Of a stretch of DNA of 64,000 nucleotides, positions 10,944 through 23,960 are shown one piece after another. The DNA comes from Asterella californica (lineage: Eukaryota; Streptophyta; Marchantiopsida; Marchantiales; Aytoniaceae), in contig JAYKYS010000004.1 of the NCBI GenBank assembly GCA_036924285.1, positions 27,312,001 through 27,376,000 of the forward strand, written 5' to 3'. The position numbers were made by a program, and so were the translations under genes. Under the pieces are notes generated by a model. It was not told the origin of the DNA and searched no databases. It saw nothing but the letters and a program-made list of their open reading frames with translations. How positions within the stretch are numbered: the first letter of the stretch is position 1; each line of letters opens with the position of its first letter.

Positions 10944-13900
10944 GAATCCTACTTTCAGCTATTCGGGCTCACTCTCGCTCACTTCTGCTACTGTGAAGGT
11001 GTTGGGAGATCTAAACAACAAAACTACTTCATACTAGTATGTATTGAGAGAATTATATGCCAGCTGAAGATTTCAATGATTTCCAATATTTGATGATTTA
11101 ATGCTTATGAGCCTATATGTGTTTTCTACACATTTATGAGAGTATTAGGTCTAAGGTACAGAATTGTGCAATCCCTCGTCTAATTTTCCACTTTGGGTTA
11201 CTCCATAATCTTTCATCAACCATTAGTTTTTCCCATGGAGTTGAGATAGAGACACGAGTGATATTGTTAGAAATAGTTTTGTGATGATTTTTAAACAAGA
11301 CAAAGAACTATGATTTGGAGTAGCGATATGGGAATAAAAAGGGTTTAAAATTTGGATTTACTTTCATGCTCGTATCACAAAACTTTGAGAGCTCTTGTGT
11401 TGTTTCATCTTATTCAGAGCTTCAAAGGTTTATTTCAAAAGGGTTATATTTTCGTGTACGAGAACTCTTCAGTGACCTGTTGGTACAGATGAAACTAGAT
11501 TTCTGAGAAAAACATGTTGATAGTTTCAGTCATGAGGTTGAGTAAATATGGTGGATATTTTCTGTGGTTGAAAGTACTAAGTTGGAATTAGCATAACATT
11601 GGTTATAAAAGTCCATTTGGTACATATTGGGTAGGGTTGGAAGGAATTTCTTGATTGCTATGTTGTGAAGGTGCTTGATTGTGATTGGATGCATTTTGAT
11701 AAAGACCACATAATATTGAGTATGTTTATAAATCTTGTGGATAATTAAAAGAAGTAAAACTTAGACGTAGTTAGGTGTTTGGATTAAAAGCTTGTGCTTT
11801 GTCGCCTCGGAAGTTCACTAGTTAATTTTGTTGAACACATGGGCAAATAAAATTAAGTATTTGTTATTCAAAAGAGGAAAATTTGCAAAGCTTATTCTTA
11901 CAAGAATAAATTATTTTGTATTTTTTAAGTTTTACAGTAAATTCAAAAGTGATAATTTAATTGAAAACTCATGTTTTTAAATAAATTGAGAAATAAAATA
12001 AAATATTTGATTTATGACTTGACTCGCAAGTTGTATGCATAAATAGGTAGAAGTGAATTCTTCAGTTTGTCGCTCATCTTTCTTTATCCTGAGCAGTTTT
12101 TACCAATTGATATTCTAGGTTACATCTTTCATGCAAAATAATATAAGATCAGTGCAATCAAACTTTTAGCATGGATGGAATCTTTAATATGGATCTAACA
12201 ATCATCAATTTCAATCAAGAACTGAAATTACAATATCAATGAGATCACATTTTTTGCTTTGTTTTTGTTTTTTTAATTATATAATATAAATATCTTGTGT
12301 ATAAAACATAATATTAAGAAAAGTGTTTACTTTTATATATCTGATTCATGATAGCATACACATTGAGATTTATTCTTGAAGCATATCATATCTTTAATTC
12401 CTCGTGCATTATTCAGTACTATGATTGCATACTCTATGGACTATGACATCCCCTAGATGGTACAGCTTTAAATAAGACCTCACTTATCACATAATATGAG
12501 GATGGTTAACAAATGAGGACGTGAATGTTGCACTTAATGACGTAAAGGAGCATGGTGTGGAGAAGATAGATGGAGAATATACTAGTTCCTTTTCTGTATG
12601 AGATGATGCCTGAAGAGATGTGTATTACTGCCTTATGTGATCCAAAAGATAGATGTGATGTTGTTAAGCTGATAGCACGTTCGTCATTTGTGCAAATGTA
12701 TGTATATGATAAAAAGATTTATCGGTAATTTGTAAGAATAATAACTTTGAGATATATATAATAGCTATTTTCACTGAAGAGTCTTTCAGACTACTTGTAA
12801 TTCATAACCTGGACAGAAATTCTCTCTCTAGATGTTTTTCCACGGAGCGAACTCTTTGTCTTAGCATGTACCTCTTTTGGTGTCCACACGTATGCTCTCG
12901 TTTTGAAATACTTTCCTATGTCTTCCGAGAAAAAACTCTCTTTAGGATCTCATCTTTAATCTTAGTTTTTCCATTTCTTTCGTGTTCCAACCTCTTCTTC
13001 ATATATTTAGTGATTGCCGCATGTTTTGTTAATTACTGCCATGTAAACGTGTGTTCAATATAACAAGGTGCTTGGCTTGCAACATGATTGCAAGGCTATG
13101 CATTTGTGGTGGAACAAGAAAAAAAATCAGAGATATGTGATGGTTTTTTGTATAGAATGAAGAGATCATGATCTAACCAATAAGTTTGGAGTGATGAAGC
13201 AAGATTACTATATCGTGCAAAATTCATCCATATATGATATAAATCTGAATGATATATTGTTGTTGACTGAGAGTATGCAAGGACGAAATTATGATCATTC
13301 ATAAAAGATTGTAAATATTTTGTCTAATGATTCATGATTTCTCACATATTTATGTTAAAATCACCTATGAGGTACGAAAGAATGTCAGTGAAGTTATTTA
13401 CTATGGGTTGAAGTAACTGACAGAGGAATTCAGTAAGAAGCATATGAGATGATCTATAAAGAGTTGTGATATTTAGTGCATGACGAATGTTGATATTAAA
13501 GTTTGTTGAAATAATTTATACTAGATTTGATCCATAAATGATAAAAAAGATAGTTTCATTGCGATTGGCTCTAAGGAGAAAAAATTCATTTATGACTACT
13601 AGTTTATAATACTTGATATAATGATCAAGAGCATCAGGATGTAATTTACAAACTAGAGTATCATACGACTCTTTAGGTATGGACAAAGCATTATGAGTGT
13701 TGTACGCGACTCTACCAATATATGCAAGTTTTAATATTTAGATTACTTCAAGATCATTGAGTTGTGATTTGTTGTATTCATATATCCAAGAGATATCTTG
13801 TATAATTTTCAGTAGAGTAAATGTTTTTCTTGTACATGCTTCTCCTCCAAGGAATAAAAATAAAAAAGGTTCTAAAAATTATATCTTTTTATAAGCACAA

Positions 13901-14034
13901 TAATAAAATATTATTTGTTGTTCTTTATTGAGTTATCGTAATTCATAAAAAGAAATAAATGTATCTTTAGATATAAATTTGTCTGAAATATCTTTACGTA
14001 TTGATTTTCTTCTGTTAGGAGACACTGGTTGTAT

Positions 14035-14352
14035 TTAGATCAATGTTATCATAGTAATGTAATCACTAGTGCTTTCATGTTCACACATCGATAACGTAAC
14101 AGATACAACGAGCATTAGCTTTTTGAAAACCCCATCCGTGGCCTTAGCGACTTGGGGTCCAATTTTCCTTCCGGGAGGGTTCAGTCCGTGCAAGGGCAGT
14201 TGTTTCCCGCCGTAGAAAATCTCACAACAGTAAAGAAGTATAAAATATGGCGCCGCGGTCCACAGTCCCACTTCTTGCTTGAAAAGAAATAACATAAGAA
14301 CCTTGGTTAGATCGACCATTTCTATAGCACTAAATAAACATACTGTTAACAC
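14035..14352 (-). other. Possible exon of an unrecognised gene
   Basis: The minus strand has an open stretch whose central part (about 14107-14280) reads like protein rather than AT-rich noise. It has a hydrophobic run, TAAPYFILLYCCEIFYGGK, followed by a basic, Pro/Gly-containing tail (LPLHGLNPPGRKIGPQVAK). Local GC content is higher than around it. A further exon-like piece, VADLCWDWGLSLHSLDE, follows an AG near 14434. I cannot match these to a family or link them into a gene model. A small membrane protein or a gene relic are both possible. Confidence 0.25.
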
Positions 14353-15299
14353 TTGAATCTCGAATCAAGAATGCAGAATAAACTCATCAAGAGAGTGCAG
14401 GGAGAGACCCCAATCCCAACATAAATCAGCAACCTGCGCACAAATGGGTTTTCTTCAAAGTTAACCTCAAGTATATCAGTATATTATTATTTTCCTCTCC
14501 TTCCCCACAAAATATCAGCGAGGAGATGTTGTGAAAATAAGAACATGGCTAGCTAAACCAGTTCCGGTGTAGAACAACCCCGAAGAGTGACCTTGTGAAT
14601 ATGCATCCAAAGTGAGATTTTGGTGGACTGAAAGAAAACAACAAGCGCTTATGTAAGAAGAAAAATCACCAAAAGTTATTAACTTCATTTCTGCAGAAAA
14701 TCCTGATCAATAGACTCTTCCATAATACTGAAACCAATAGTAACTTAAGATAGACTTTAGATATTCTAGACAATTAGAGAAAATGTTTAAAAATGATAAT
14801 CTGGAAGAACATTTAGAAATAGAAACTGAAATGTCCACGTGATCAGCGTCCCCATGCAAAGCACAAGTGGATCTCTCCACACAAGAAACTAAAAATCTTA
14901 CATATAAAAAAAATAATGAAAAACTCTCATACTGCCATAAGAGTCTCATGTGCTAGTACTAGAATACATATTAATTTTTTAATTTATAATTTACTCTTTC
15001 CATAAAAATTATTTAAAACATAAATTAAAAAAGCTTAAACATTTCCTCTGTTCGGAACTGGAAGAGAGATGAATATGCATGCTATATGAATATTATCATT
15101 CATAAGAGAAAGCCAAGTGGTTAAACATCCCCACTGCTGGTTACCCTCAGTCCTCTTTCCTTCAGACGGTATCTTGTCTACGCAGTTCTATTCTCTCGTC
15201 TTCCACATGAGCTGAAAGCTGCAAGGGCGCAAGCTAGCGTATTGGTGGAGTCATGACCACTTACTCATCTTGAATTTGTTATTGCACGCTGGATCGGAG

Positions 15300-16420
15300 C
15301 CTGCTAGCCTAGTGCCATTCCCTAATCTGGAGTCACCAGGCCGTTATGTCCAAATTCCAGTGGCAAGGTGGAATGTCCGTCCACAGCTATTTCATAAGGG
15401 AATGCGTGATGGTAAGTAATTTCATAATGGTCACCCAGCGTGCACGAAAGTACTGCTGGTTCCAAACTATAAAGTACCGAAGTGCAGTTGCTCTTGGGGA
15501 TGTAATGCTCTGTCGATGCGTATGGTGTCTGTCCGAAGGCAAGATCACGTTGTCTGGCATCTTGTTGACGACCGTGACCGCTGCCTCTCGTCGAGGAAGA
15601 AAGCAACATGGACAACTGCAACCGCTCAAAAATCTCTGTTGATAGTTTAGTTATAACAAATGCAAATCAAATTTCCGTGGCTGTACTTGAAGCTAAGCAA
15701 TTACAAATACCTATCTTTAAATTCGTGCTCATCGCACTCGGGCAGCTGATGTGGGGAGAATATGATTTCCAATCTAGTTTCGAACGCGAAGTAACCAGGC
15801 ACCAGTGGAATGCTACAACTCCAGTCTGATATTTAGCAATCGAGTCTATATCATTAACCACTACGTAAAGGCCCATGGACTGCTTGCTTGTGATCGGCAT
15901 TTTTAACAGCTATACAGCTCGAAATAGTCACAGCCTCCGGAACTATTGGATCAAACAACAGAGGGACGAACTTGTTGGCTGAAAGTGATATGACTAGTAG
16001 AACAAGTGAGGGATGTCGGGTGCGTCGAGCGAGTCGGTGACCGTTGCGGATCGAAATATAACTTGCCGTCACTGGATACAACTTGAGTGCTGTCAACATC
16101 TTCAGCCTTCTGTAACAATAATGGGATAAACGTCTCGCGACGCTCATAGAACGTACATTGTATCCCTGTTCTCTTTGTGGCAATCTTCACAACAGATACG
16201 TACATCTCGAATGGGAGCTAAGCTACGACGCAACCGCCTATAACGTCGGTCAAATCAGTGGCCAAATTACATCAGACCTCTCTGTTGTCACTGTTCTATC
16301 GCAGGCAGCCCTAATTTCCGATGCAGGGCTCCCATATCCTACAAAGCTGCGAACAGGATCTCAGATCTCCTGCACTATTGGTGAAACTTCAGTAACCCAC
16401 AGCCTAGAAAGAGCGTGAAG
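15300..16420. other. Unexplained mid-GC region with overlapping ORFs
   Basis: This stretch has balanced composition and overlapping ORFs of 70-110 codons on both strands (for example 15346-15642 plus, 15854-16183 minus, 16158-16418 plus). None shows a recognisable domain, and no set of exons assembles convincingly. It may be a decayed gene, a non-coding transcript or the 3' flank of the bS21 gene. The remainder to 17068 holds nothing I can support. Confidence 0.3.
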
Positions 16421-17068
16421 CTCATCATTAAGACCATCTTTCTGCTCAACAAAGAGTTCATCACTAATCATCGGAAAGTTATATCAAGACGAAGAATAGT
16501 GGCTTTCACGTACTAAACCCTCGATTGTTGCTGCTTTCATAGTACAGTCAGGACGGCAAGAGAAACTTTGACGCTAAGTGCGTCCAGTGTATGATGTAAA
16601 ACCAGCACCCATAAACTGTTAATTTAACGCACTTACAAACCTTGGGGTCAACTTCGTGACAGTGATGGCCTGCGGCCACAGATTGCGGCTTCATACGAAT
16701 TGCTTGCTTCACTTAACTTAGAATCCTCTGCGTCACACAAATTCAAGCTCTGCTGATCAGAATACTTTTACTGAATGAAGTAGACTATGAATTCTATTTT
16801 TTCACGGTTTTAGCAATAATCACATGGGGAAGTTATTAACTATACAAAGAAAGATCACGTTCTAGCCATCGGCATTAGTGAATATTGGTACTGACACTGC
16901 ACAGCAAATGTGAATGAAAGTTCAGAGTAACAAAAGAAAATTTATTTTTCTGGTCTCCTCGTCCTGCATTTGGCTATCTTAAGTTCATCACTTCTACATT
17001 TCAACAAACCCTAGAAGATAAGAGTAAGTCACTCATTAAGGATATGAAAAACCACAGAAACTCAGGTG

Positions 17069-18330
17069 TCAGAAGGCAGAGATAGTCCTATCATTGTTTT
17101 TCCCGATTCGAAAGAGGGCTGAAAAGGAAAGAGAGAAGTGAGCTGTCCAAGGCTCGAAGGCGTACCTCTGTCGACGACCCATGATCCAATTCAGTTTTTG
17201 CTTGAATGCTTTTTTGGCAATTCGGCGGTCCCTTTCTTTCAGAGCAAGCTTTCGTTTCTCAGAAGGCTTTATGTAGTATTCCCTGTCTTTCAAGGCTCTC
17301 AGGTTTTCCTCCTTGCACTTCCTCCTCCATCGCCGTATTGCCCTGTCCAGATCATTCCTCCTAACTTCTACCATGATCGTCCGAACCTGCTGGGCCCCTA
17401 ACCCTCGGTTTCCAGCAGTACTGACGGTCCCAGAAGCAGCAAAAGGATATTGGTTGTGTCCCCTCACAGGCCGCGCAGTTGATACTGGGAGAAACCGCTG
17501 ATAATCCGCACCGTTACCAAGATTCTGCGTATCAAAACAACTGTGCTTGACTACTCAGCCAGCTGAAAAATATATATCCTCTACGGCCTGTATGATTGAT
17601 TGACCAATAGCAAACAATGTGACTGACGATCTAGAGTTGCAGGCATAGATCGTATGATTACCAGGCGTGTTCCACGAAAACTTACTGCATACTACGACTA
17701 CTCGTACAAAAGGAGGACAATTGCAGTGATGCAAGTATACCCAAAGAAATTCACACACCTGGTAATTCAAGTTGCCTAGTTGCCTAAGTTCTAAGAAATA
17801 TGGCCAACAATGCGCAAGTCAAACTAGTACCAACCTTGTCTGCAGCGAGCTTCTTGAGCTCATCAGGAGTCAGAATCTTGGCAACTGCCATGACAAAGAA
17901 GAGAAAATCGTTTGCTTACTCAGTTACTGACAAATTTCTCCCTCTAAGCGAGCTCTCCGTCAGGATACCAAACGAAAGTTTCTCACAAGAGAATCGAAGG
18001 CAGTACCCTCCGCATCGTAAAATGCGTCGACAAAGTGGCTACATCTTCAACACGGCCATAGCTACAAGGAAGAACATCACTTTCGAAGAATGCTGATAAA
18101 TTGCTCCACAGTTCAAGGAGGTACGTACCTTGATCGGGGCCAGAAGCCATGGGAGCGGTCCGGTGGCGCTCCTGGGTCGAATCATGGAATCGGAGTCCGG
18201 CCAAAGACTGGCGACAAGCGCTCACCTGAGCTCCGGTTCTAGAGGCTCTGGAAGCCAGAGAAAGGCAAGAATTGACCGAAGAAGCGAGCCCTAGAGCCAA
18301 GGAAGATATCGCTCGAACTGCAGCGGCCAT
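17069..18330 (-). CDS. bS21-family small-subunit ribosomal protein, probably mitochondrial
   Basis: bS21 sits on the small ribosomal subunit near the mRNA exit side. Three minus-strand exons join in phase. Exon 1 (18330-18129) encodes a Ser/Arg/Ala-rich presequence with no acidic residues in its first 40 positions, typical of organelle targeting. Exon 2 (17884-17835) encodes VAKILTPDELKKLAADK. Exon 3 starts at 17524 and carries the bS21 core: VEVRRNDLDRAIRRWRRKC, then REYYIKPSEKRKLALKERD. Exon 3 stays open to a stop at 17069. However, a strong donor (CAGAG/GTACGC) at 17166/17165, just after WIMGRRQR, suggests a further small exon and a shorter C-terminus. The last 30 residues are therefore doubtful. 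An alternative start lies three codons upstream. Mitochondrial rather than plastid targeting is an inference. Confidence 0.85.
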
Positions 18331-21300
18331 GATCCTCAAATTTCGTGCACCAAAATGAAGGGTCAGAGCTGCTAAGACTGAGAAACCCTATAACATTCTG
18401 AAACGCTGCAAGATCAGAGTACACAATCAACCAAATATCCTTCAAACGGGATCTTATGTATCGATTAGCTTTGCTGCCGACAGAAGTTTGGCACATGTGA
18501 ATACGTAACTGTACGACCTTTCTCAAGTCTCGACCTCCTTCGGGAAACAAGTAGCGTTCAATCTCTCCACGTCCATGAACATGAAAGCGCAAATAGCTTG
18601 GACGGAACGATATGTTCGTTTCCTCTTTTAGACCTACAGTATCCAGTCTAGGACTCGTTTGAGAAAATTTGGTAGTTCATATCTTTCGCCAAAGGAGTGT
18701 GCCAGAGGGGTTGTAATTTCAATTTAGCACCTAAGTCTCGACAGGTGAGCGCGTTTTGGATTTGGGTGGATGGGGCGAAAGCAACTATTCGATTGGAGTT
18801 ATGTAACTTATGTTGCAGCTTTGGTCTATGATGTAGAAATTATCATAGGAAAGTTACAAAGTGCTATCTATAAGACACTCGTACTCTGTTATGACAATTT
18901 AATGCCTTTCATGTTGCATGCTTATTCTCTTCAGACAGACGAGGTAAATATATAAAGGTTTAATTTATCATCAAGCATTTATTTTATCATAAAGTATCTT
19001 TATAAATTATGTGTTATCAAAATTGCTTTCTTGGAAAAGTGATGTAATAAAGTATCATTATATATTATTAACTATTAATATATTAATTATGATATTTATA
19101 ATAAAATGTTAGCATATTTCACACACTTCGTTTATGAGTTTTTTTGGTTCACATAAACTAGGTGTGTAATCTTAAGTGTAACAATATTATTATAGAGTGT
19201 TATGTTTAGGTATTTTTATTTAATACTTTAAATTCAATAAGAATTATTTAATTTATGTAAATATTAAGAAATTTTGTTATTTCATCTTTCTGACCAACAT
19301 GCTTTTTGGGTGGGAAGTCTGGGAACGTACAAATTTTAAAAAGTATTTGGACGAATATATTTTTTAAGCCATTGATTACTAGAAGAGATTTTTGTTGCTC
19401 CTCTACTTCTGCAACTAAAATACACATATCACTACAGTAAGGGAATTTCTCTTTGTTTCTCTTGTTTGTTTCTTTTTCTCTCGGACAAAATGTCATTCAG
19501 ATGTATATTGAACTATTAAACATGGTAGAGAGATGAGATGATTCAATAAATATAATATATATACATATTAGTCAACATAAGACTCTCGTAGAACGAAGTG
19601 TGGAAGGAATGATGTTGATAATAGTGCAGAGAGTATAATTCCTAAGAAGCAAACAATGAGAGGAAAATCTGAACAAGAAATCATGCCTCTACAAGAAAAA
19701 ATCATGGGAAGAGATCATATCCTGATTTCTCTTACATACAAGATTTAGTATGCTACATAGACTTTTTGTTTTTCTTTATATGTATTTTGGTCATTTTTCT
19801 ATATCTTTTTCACTTTGATTACCTCCTTGAACAAATCATAGATGACATCTGGAAATGGACGTGATCTACGTGATGATTTGGATCTTGACCTCTTCATTCT
19901 TCTTGATCCATTATTTCGAGATACTATCTCTCATGCATGATCATGCAACATTTGATAGAGACATAGATCCAGATGCCTTGACTGGACATATCTACTATTG
20001 TTATAACATCGTTGGACATCTCCATCTCTTTTTCACACGTGAGTTTTTTTCTAGAGAGGAAATAAGATATCAAGTATCAAGACTTATATCAGTAAAATTT
20101 GTTTGATATCAGCAAAATAAGCAATGCATGAAGAGGTCGCTAGGTATTGCGATAAAGTTGCATAAAATACGAAGAACATATGACGGAGCTAATCAGGTAC
20201 TGGAAAAAATTGACATAGAACATAATGGACATCTGGTGAAGTTTGTCAGATATTGCATACAAGTTGCAAACAGAAAACACTGTATCTCGTGAAGCTCGTC
20301 AAGTATATTACATTGTTTCCAACGAGTATATTCGTGAGAGTAAGTAAGACGTGGTTGAGAGTAATACAATGCATGATAAGCTAGACGTATGCAATGATTA
20401 TATTGACATTTGGCTGACATCTCTTGAGTGCTCGGTGCCTATCGAATATAATCTGACAAAAAGACCACCAAAATAACTAAGATGTTGCGGCGACATCCAC
20501 GCATAAGAAGTCTTGATAACTTCTCGCACGCTTAACTTAAAGATGGTTTTAAAAAACGGACTGAACGGTTCAAGTTCACATGCATGGAGCATTGTAGTCC
20601 CGGTATCATCCACGAAGACGAAAAGATTGGAGAGACGAGTGATCACGCTACACGAAGACTTAAAATTGCAAGCCAACTTTATTCGAAGAGTATATAAGTC
20701 ATCATCGTTGTTCCGTAACTATTATAGAGTTGTTTCGAGTCATTGTTCCAAAACTTGCAGATATTCCAACAATCTAATTGCTTGAACTCTTTGTAATCGA
20801 GTCACACAGATCTGTGTCTTCTTTTGATCTCTTCGTCCAACCGTCAGGAGAAGATGAGTGAGTTCGGGTCACAATATCTTGCCTAACACATGAAGACAAT
20901 GATGAAAGAACTGTGAGGAATCAAGAGAACTTGTTTGCGGATTATTGCATCCTTGTCTACGTCCACGAACTAGAGGTTCTTGCGTGAATTGGAGGTATCT
21001 GAAGGGACAGAGAGTGAGAGGACTACGCAAGACATTGTCGCACAATTTCTAAATCGTGGTACAACCTTGTTTCTCGATCATGAAGCAGCAGTTGGTCTTT
21101 TAGCAATGAACCAGCTAGCGAATCTGACAATGGAGATGATTGTAACTTTTTCTGACGATGACGATGAGAGCGTAAGGGGCCAAAGGATGAAGTTCGGACC
21201 CAAACTCACCTATGGAACCTCGTGCTCGACATATGAGGTTTAAGATACACTGAACTCGATCATCACGAAAGGCTAGAACAGTCTAGAACCATGATAGACT
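18331..21300. other. Intergenic, mostly AT-rich
   Basis: No gene is recognised. Around 18918-19045 the reverse strand resembles the junction of hairpins 1 and 2 of the 10.66-kb block (TAAATTAAAC, then TATATTTACCTCGTC), so it may be a decayed third copy. An 87-codon ORF at 20980-21243 with an acidic C-terminal part has no recognisable domain. It lies just before the LINE-associated repeats and could belong to that element. Confidence 0.4.
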
Positions 21301-21362
21301 TAATGAGTACCCGTCAAAATAGTAATATAAAGTACTTGTCAAGTTAAGAACAAAAGCTGATA

Positions 21363-21710
21363 CACCCAGCGAGGTTCGTTGGGTGATAGTCATTACTTGT
21401 ATTTTCACAATGTAAGGATGAAAATATTTGATAATTTGTATAATTTTTTTATATATGAAAGTACTCAGCGAGGTTCATTGAGTATTCAGGTCCATACTTA
21501 TCATATTATGTTATAGTATGGGTTCTTTTGGTTCGACCACTTTCACGTTTAAGATTTATGTGCAGATAGTCAATGTGACGACCAACAAGACTCGTTGGAG
21601 ATAAGTTGACGAAGTTACAATCCCCTCAGTAGTGCTGATAGTCAACGTGACATCCAACGAGCCTCATTGAGTGATAGGCTGACGCAATTATAGTCCACAG
21701 TAATTCAGAC
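21363..21710 (+). repeat. Repeat monomers upstream of LINE relic
   Basis: Two about 72-bp monomers beginning GATAGTCAAYGTGAC lie head to tail (21565-21636 and 21637-21708). Two further copies of their core occur at 21363-21385 and 21462-21484. There the same loop (GCGAGGTTCRT) is closed by different complementary stems, CACCCA/TGGGTG and TACTCA/TGAGTA. They end just before the reverse-transcriptase fragment and could be a LINE 5' region. Confidence 0.55.
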
Positions 21711-21789
21711 TGGGAGCAAAACACCTAAAGAGGTTCTCCAAACACAATACGATATGGTCCTGCTGAGTATAAAAAATTAGATATTTGGT

Positions 21790-23040
21790 TGTTACCAATT
21801 TGTCTGATATCAGAAAGGAAGCTTCTCAAGAAGGCATATGATTCGATATCCCATGTGAGTCTCTTTGCAAAATTAGAAGCAGCGGGGGTATGGGGAGCTC
21901 CATTATCATGCCTTAGACAAATCTACTCTACGGCTAGGGCAGACCCGATACTGAAACCTTTTAAGACGGGGGAAATAATATGAGAGAGGGGTCAGACAAA
22001 GAGACTCGATGTCCCCTCTCCTTTTTAACGTTTACATTAATGATTTTGTAAATGAAGCTACGGCAAAAAATGTGATACTAGAGATACAAGAGAAACTCGT
22101 TGTCCTTCTGCTAGCAAATGATGTAGCTCTCATAGAGTCTACGGAAACAGAACTCTGAGAGGTCATTTGTAAGTTTGGAGAGTGAGCCTCCACATGGGAA
22201 CTAGAAGTAGGACATGCTAAATGTGGAGTTATATCCTTTGGAACATGTATGATACCGCGAGAGCCTTTCATTCTACAAGAAAAAGTGATAGAAGTGATAG
22301 GGGAATACAAATACCTCGGGATCACATTCCCAAGGGTATTAAGAAACATCACTAACATCTGGATCAAGGAGAGGATGGAAATGAGACGAAACTTTTTGCT
22401 AACATGAAAATTCATCTTGACAAATGAGGGGTCTCGATTTAAGATAAATTATAGATTATTAAGATAATTATTATTCTAGTTATAACCTATGGCTGCGAAG
22501 TAACGTAGAGGGTAGGAAAATGATGACGACAAGTTAGGCCGTTACAATTCATCATCTCTACGGTCGTTGAGTGGACCATTGGAAAATCAAGGGAAGTGAA
22601 ACAATTTTCTATGGTGGTTTTACAGAGAGAATTTCAGATACAATTTGTAATTGTAAATGCCGCTATTATGTTAACTCGGTACTCTATCCTATTTATTATT
22701 CGTAAATGATGGATGGGCTCGAGTAGAAAAGCAACAAGACAAGCTAAACAGATTGCATGGGAGGCTTTTGATACAAGAGAGACGAGAAAGGATTAAGTGA
22801 CATATGACAGGTGAGGTTTTCACCCCTCTTGCAAATACTTAGTATCAGCAAAAAAGAATGATTTTGAATTGGCTCGAGGGATACAATGGTTAGCACAAGT
22901 TAGAACCGAATGCATTTCTTTTGCGTCAACAACTAGAGAAGATAAAATCACGAAAACCTCTTCTAATTATCTGCTATGCGGGCTTCGATGACTAAATGGA
23001 CTATGAGAAGATCTCGCAATTACTAACGGAATGTAATAGT
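21790..23040 (+). pseudogene. Degenerate non-LTR (LINE) reverse transcriptase
   Basis: Plus-strand pieces in several frames match the palm and fingers of LINE reverse transcriptases in order. KKAYDSISHVSLFAKLEAAG corresponds to the first catalytic-Asp region. GVRQRDSMSPLLFNVYINDF corresponds to the GxRQGxxxSPxLFxxxIND block. VLLLANDVALIEST corresponds to FADD, with the first Asp replaced by Asn. CGVISFG and YKYLGITF correspond to the thumb-side motifs. Frame changes and stops separate the blocks, so it is inactive. A C-terminal remnant with SNYLLCGL lies near 22960. No endonuclease domain or poly-A tail was found. Confidence 0.75.
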
Positions 23041-23199
23041 TTATCTTGTCTCCGTTTTTAGTATCTCCAGCCACACGAAAACCTCGTCTAATTATCTGCT
23101 ATGCGGGCTTCGATGACTAAATGGACTATGAGAAGATCTCGCAATTACTAACGGAATGTAACAGTTTATCTTGTCTCCGTTTTTAGTATCTCCAGCCAC
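22950..23199. repeat. 125-bp tandem duplication in LINE tail
   Basis: Two copies (22950-23074 and 23075-23199) of a unit beginning ACGAAAACCTC differ at only about two positions. The duplication happened after the LINE integrated or in its tail, and is young compared with the decay of the reverse transcriptase. Confidence 0.9.
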
Positions 23200-23960
23200 T
23201 GTTGGAGATCGTCCGTGGTCCCTTAGTGACTTCTTTCTCATAAAAGTTTGTAGTTCTCCTTGGGGAGAAGACTACGTGAAGCAATAAGATCATGAGTTAT
23301 AAAATCTCGGTATACCAGGAAGGCAGTTGCCTTTACAAGATAGTAGTTCTGTTCTTGGGCCATGCCATCCTGACTGTTTGCAAGAAGATCTGGAGACCGG
23401 AACTATGAACAGTTGTCAAACAAAAAGTCCTTCGAGTCGCATGAGAAAAACCAGGACTAGCTATTATGACGAAGAGGACCCTCGCCAACTTGTAAGTAGC
23501 TGTGCGGCTCGAGTGAAGAAATAAGATAATACACGTTCAACTAGTCGGAGGCCCAATCACTTAAAAATAACATGAGATCTGGTTGGATATTGATCTTCTT
23601 TTCTCATTCTTCGAACAACAATTTCTCTATATGCTACAGAAAGGAAGCTTCTCACATCTGGCGATGTTTGTCGGTTAAAATCACAACACCTCACTTAGTC
23701 GAGTATGATGATCTTGTAAGTCATTTATTATGATATACTAAAGATATATTTAGTACACAATGATTACATTTCTTTTTGTCCAATACATATTTTGCATTTG
23801 AAGAAGTAGTTCTATCTCCTCCAAAGTAGACGGATGGAACTCGGTTTGTAAACGCCGTATGCAGCATGAAGCATATAGAATTGTCGATGAAAATATCATA
23901 CGAAAATCTAAATCTCGATAACACTCGATACACTATCGATATCAAACGTATCAATAGATG

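Larger units (their letters stand above)
7561..14034. other. Long AT-rich intergenic region with hairpin repeats
   Basis: No coding gene is supported. The ORFs are short, A/T-driven and carry no domains. The visible content is a perfect hairpin at 8714-8739, a small one at 8967-8986 (TACCACC/GGTGGTA), the repeat array at 9253-9790, the hairpin block at 10656-10943 and the 33-bp duplication at 10776-10841, each listed separately. From about 11000 to 14034 I see only low-complexity AT-rich sequence. Confidence 0.5.

Noticed and set aside
18239..18592. 117-codon minus ORF overlapping the bS21 first exon
   Set aside because: Different frame from the targeting sequence and no domain. The bS21 model explains the region.
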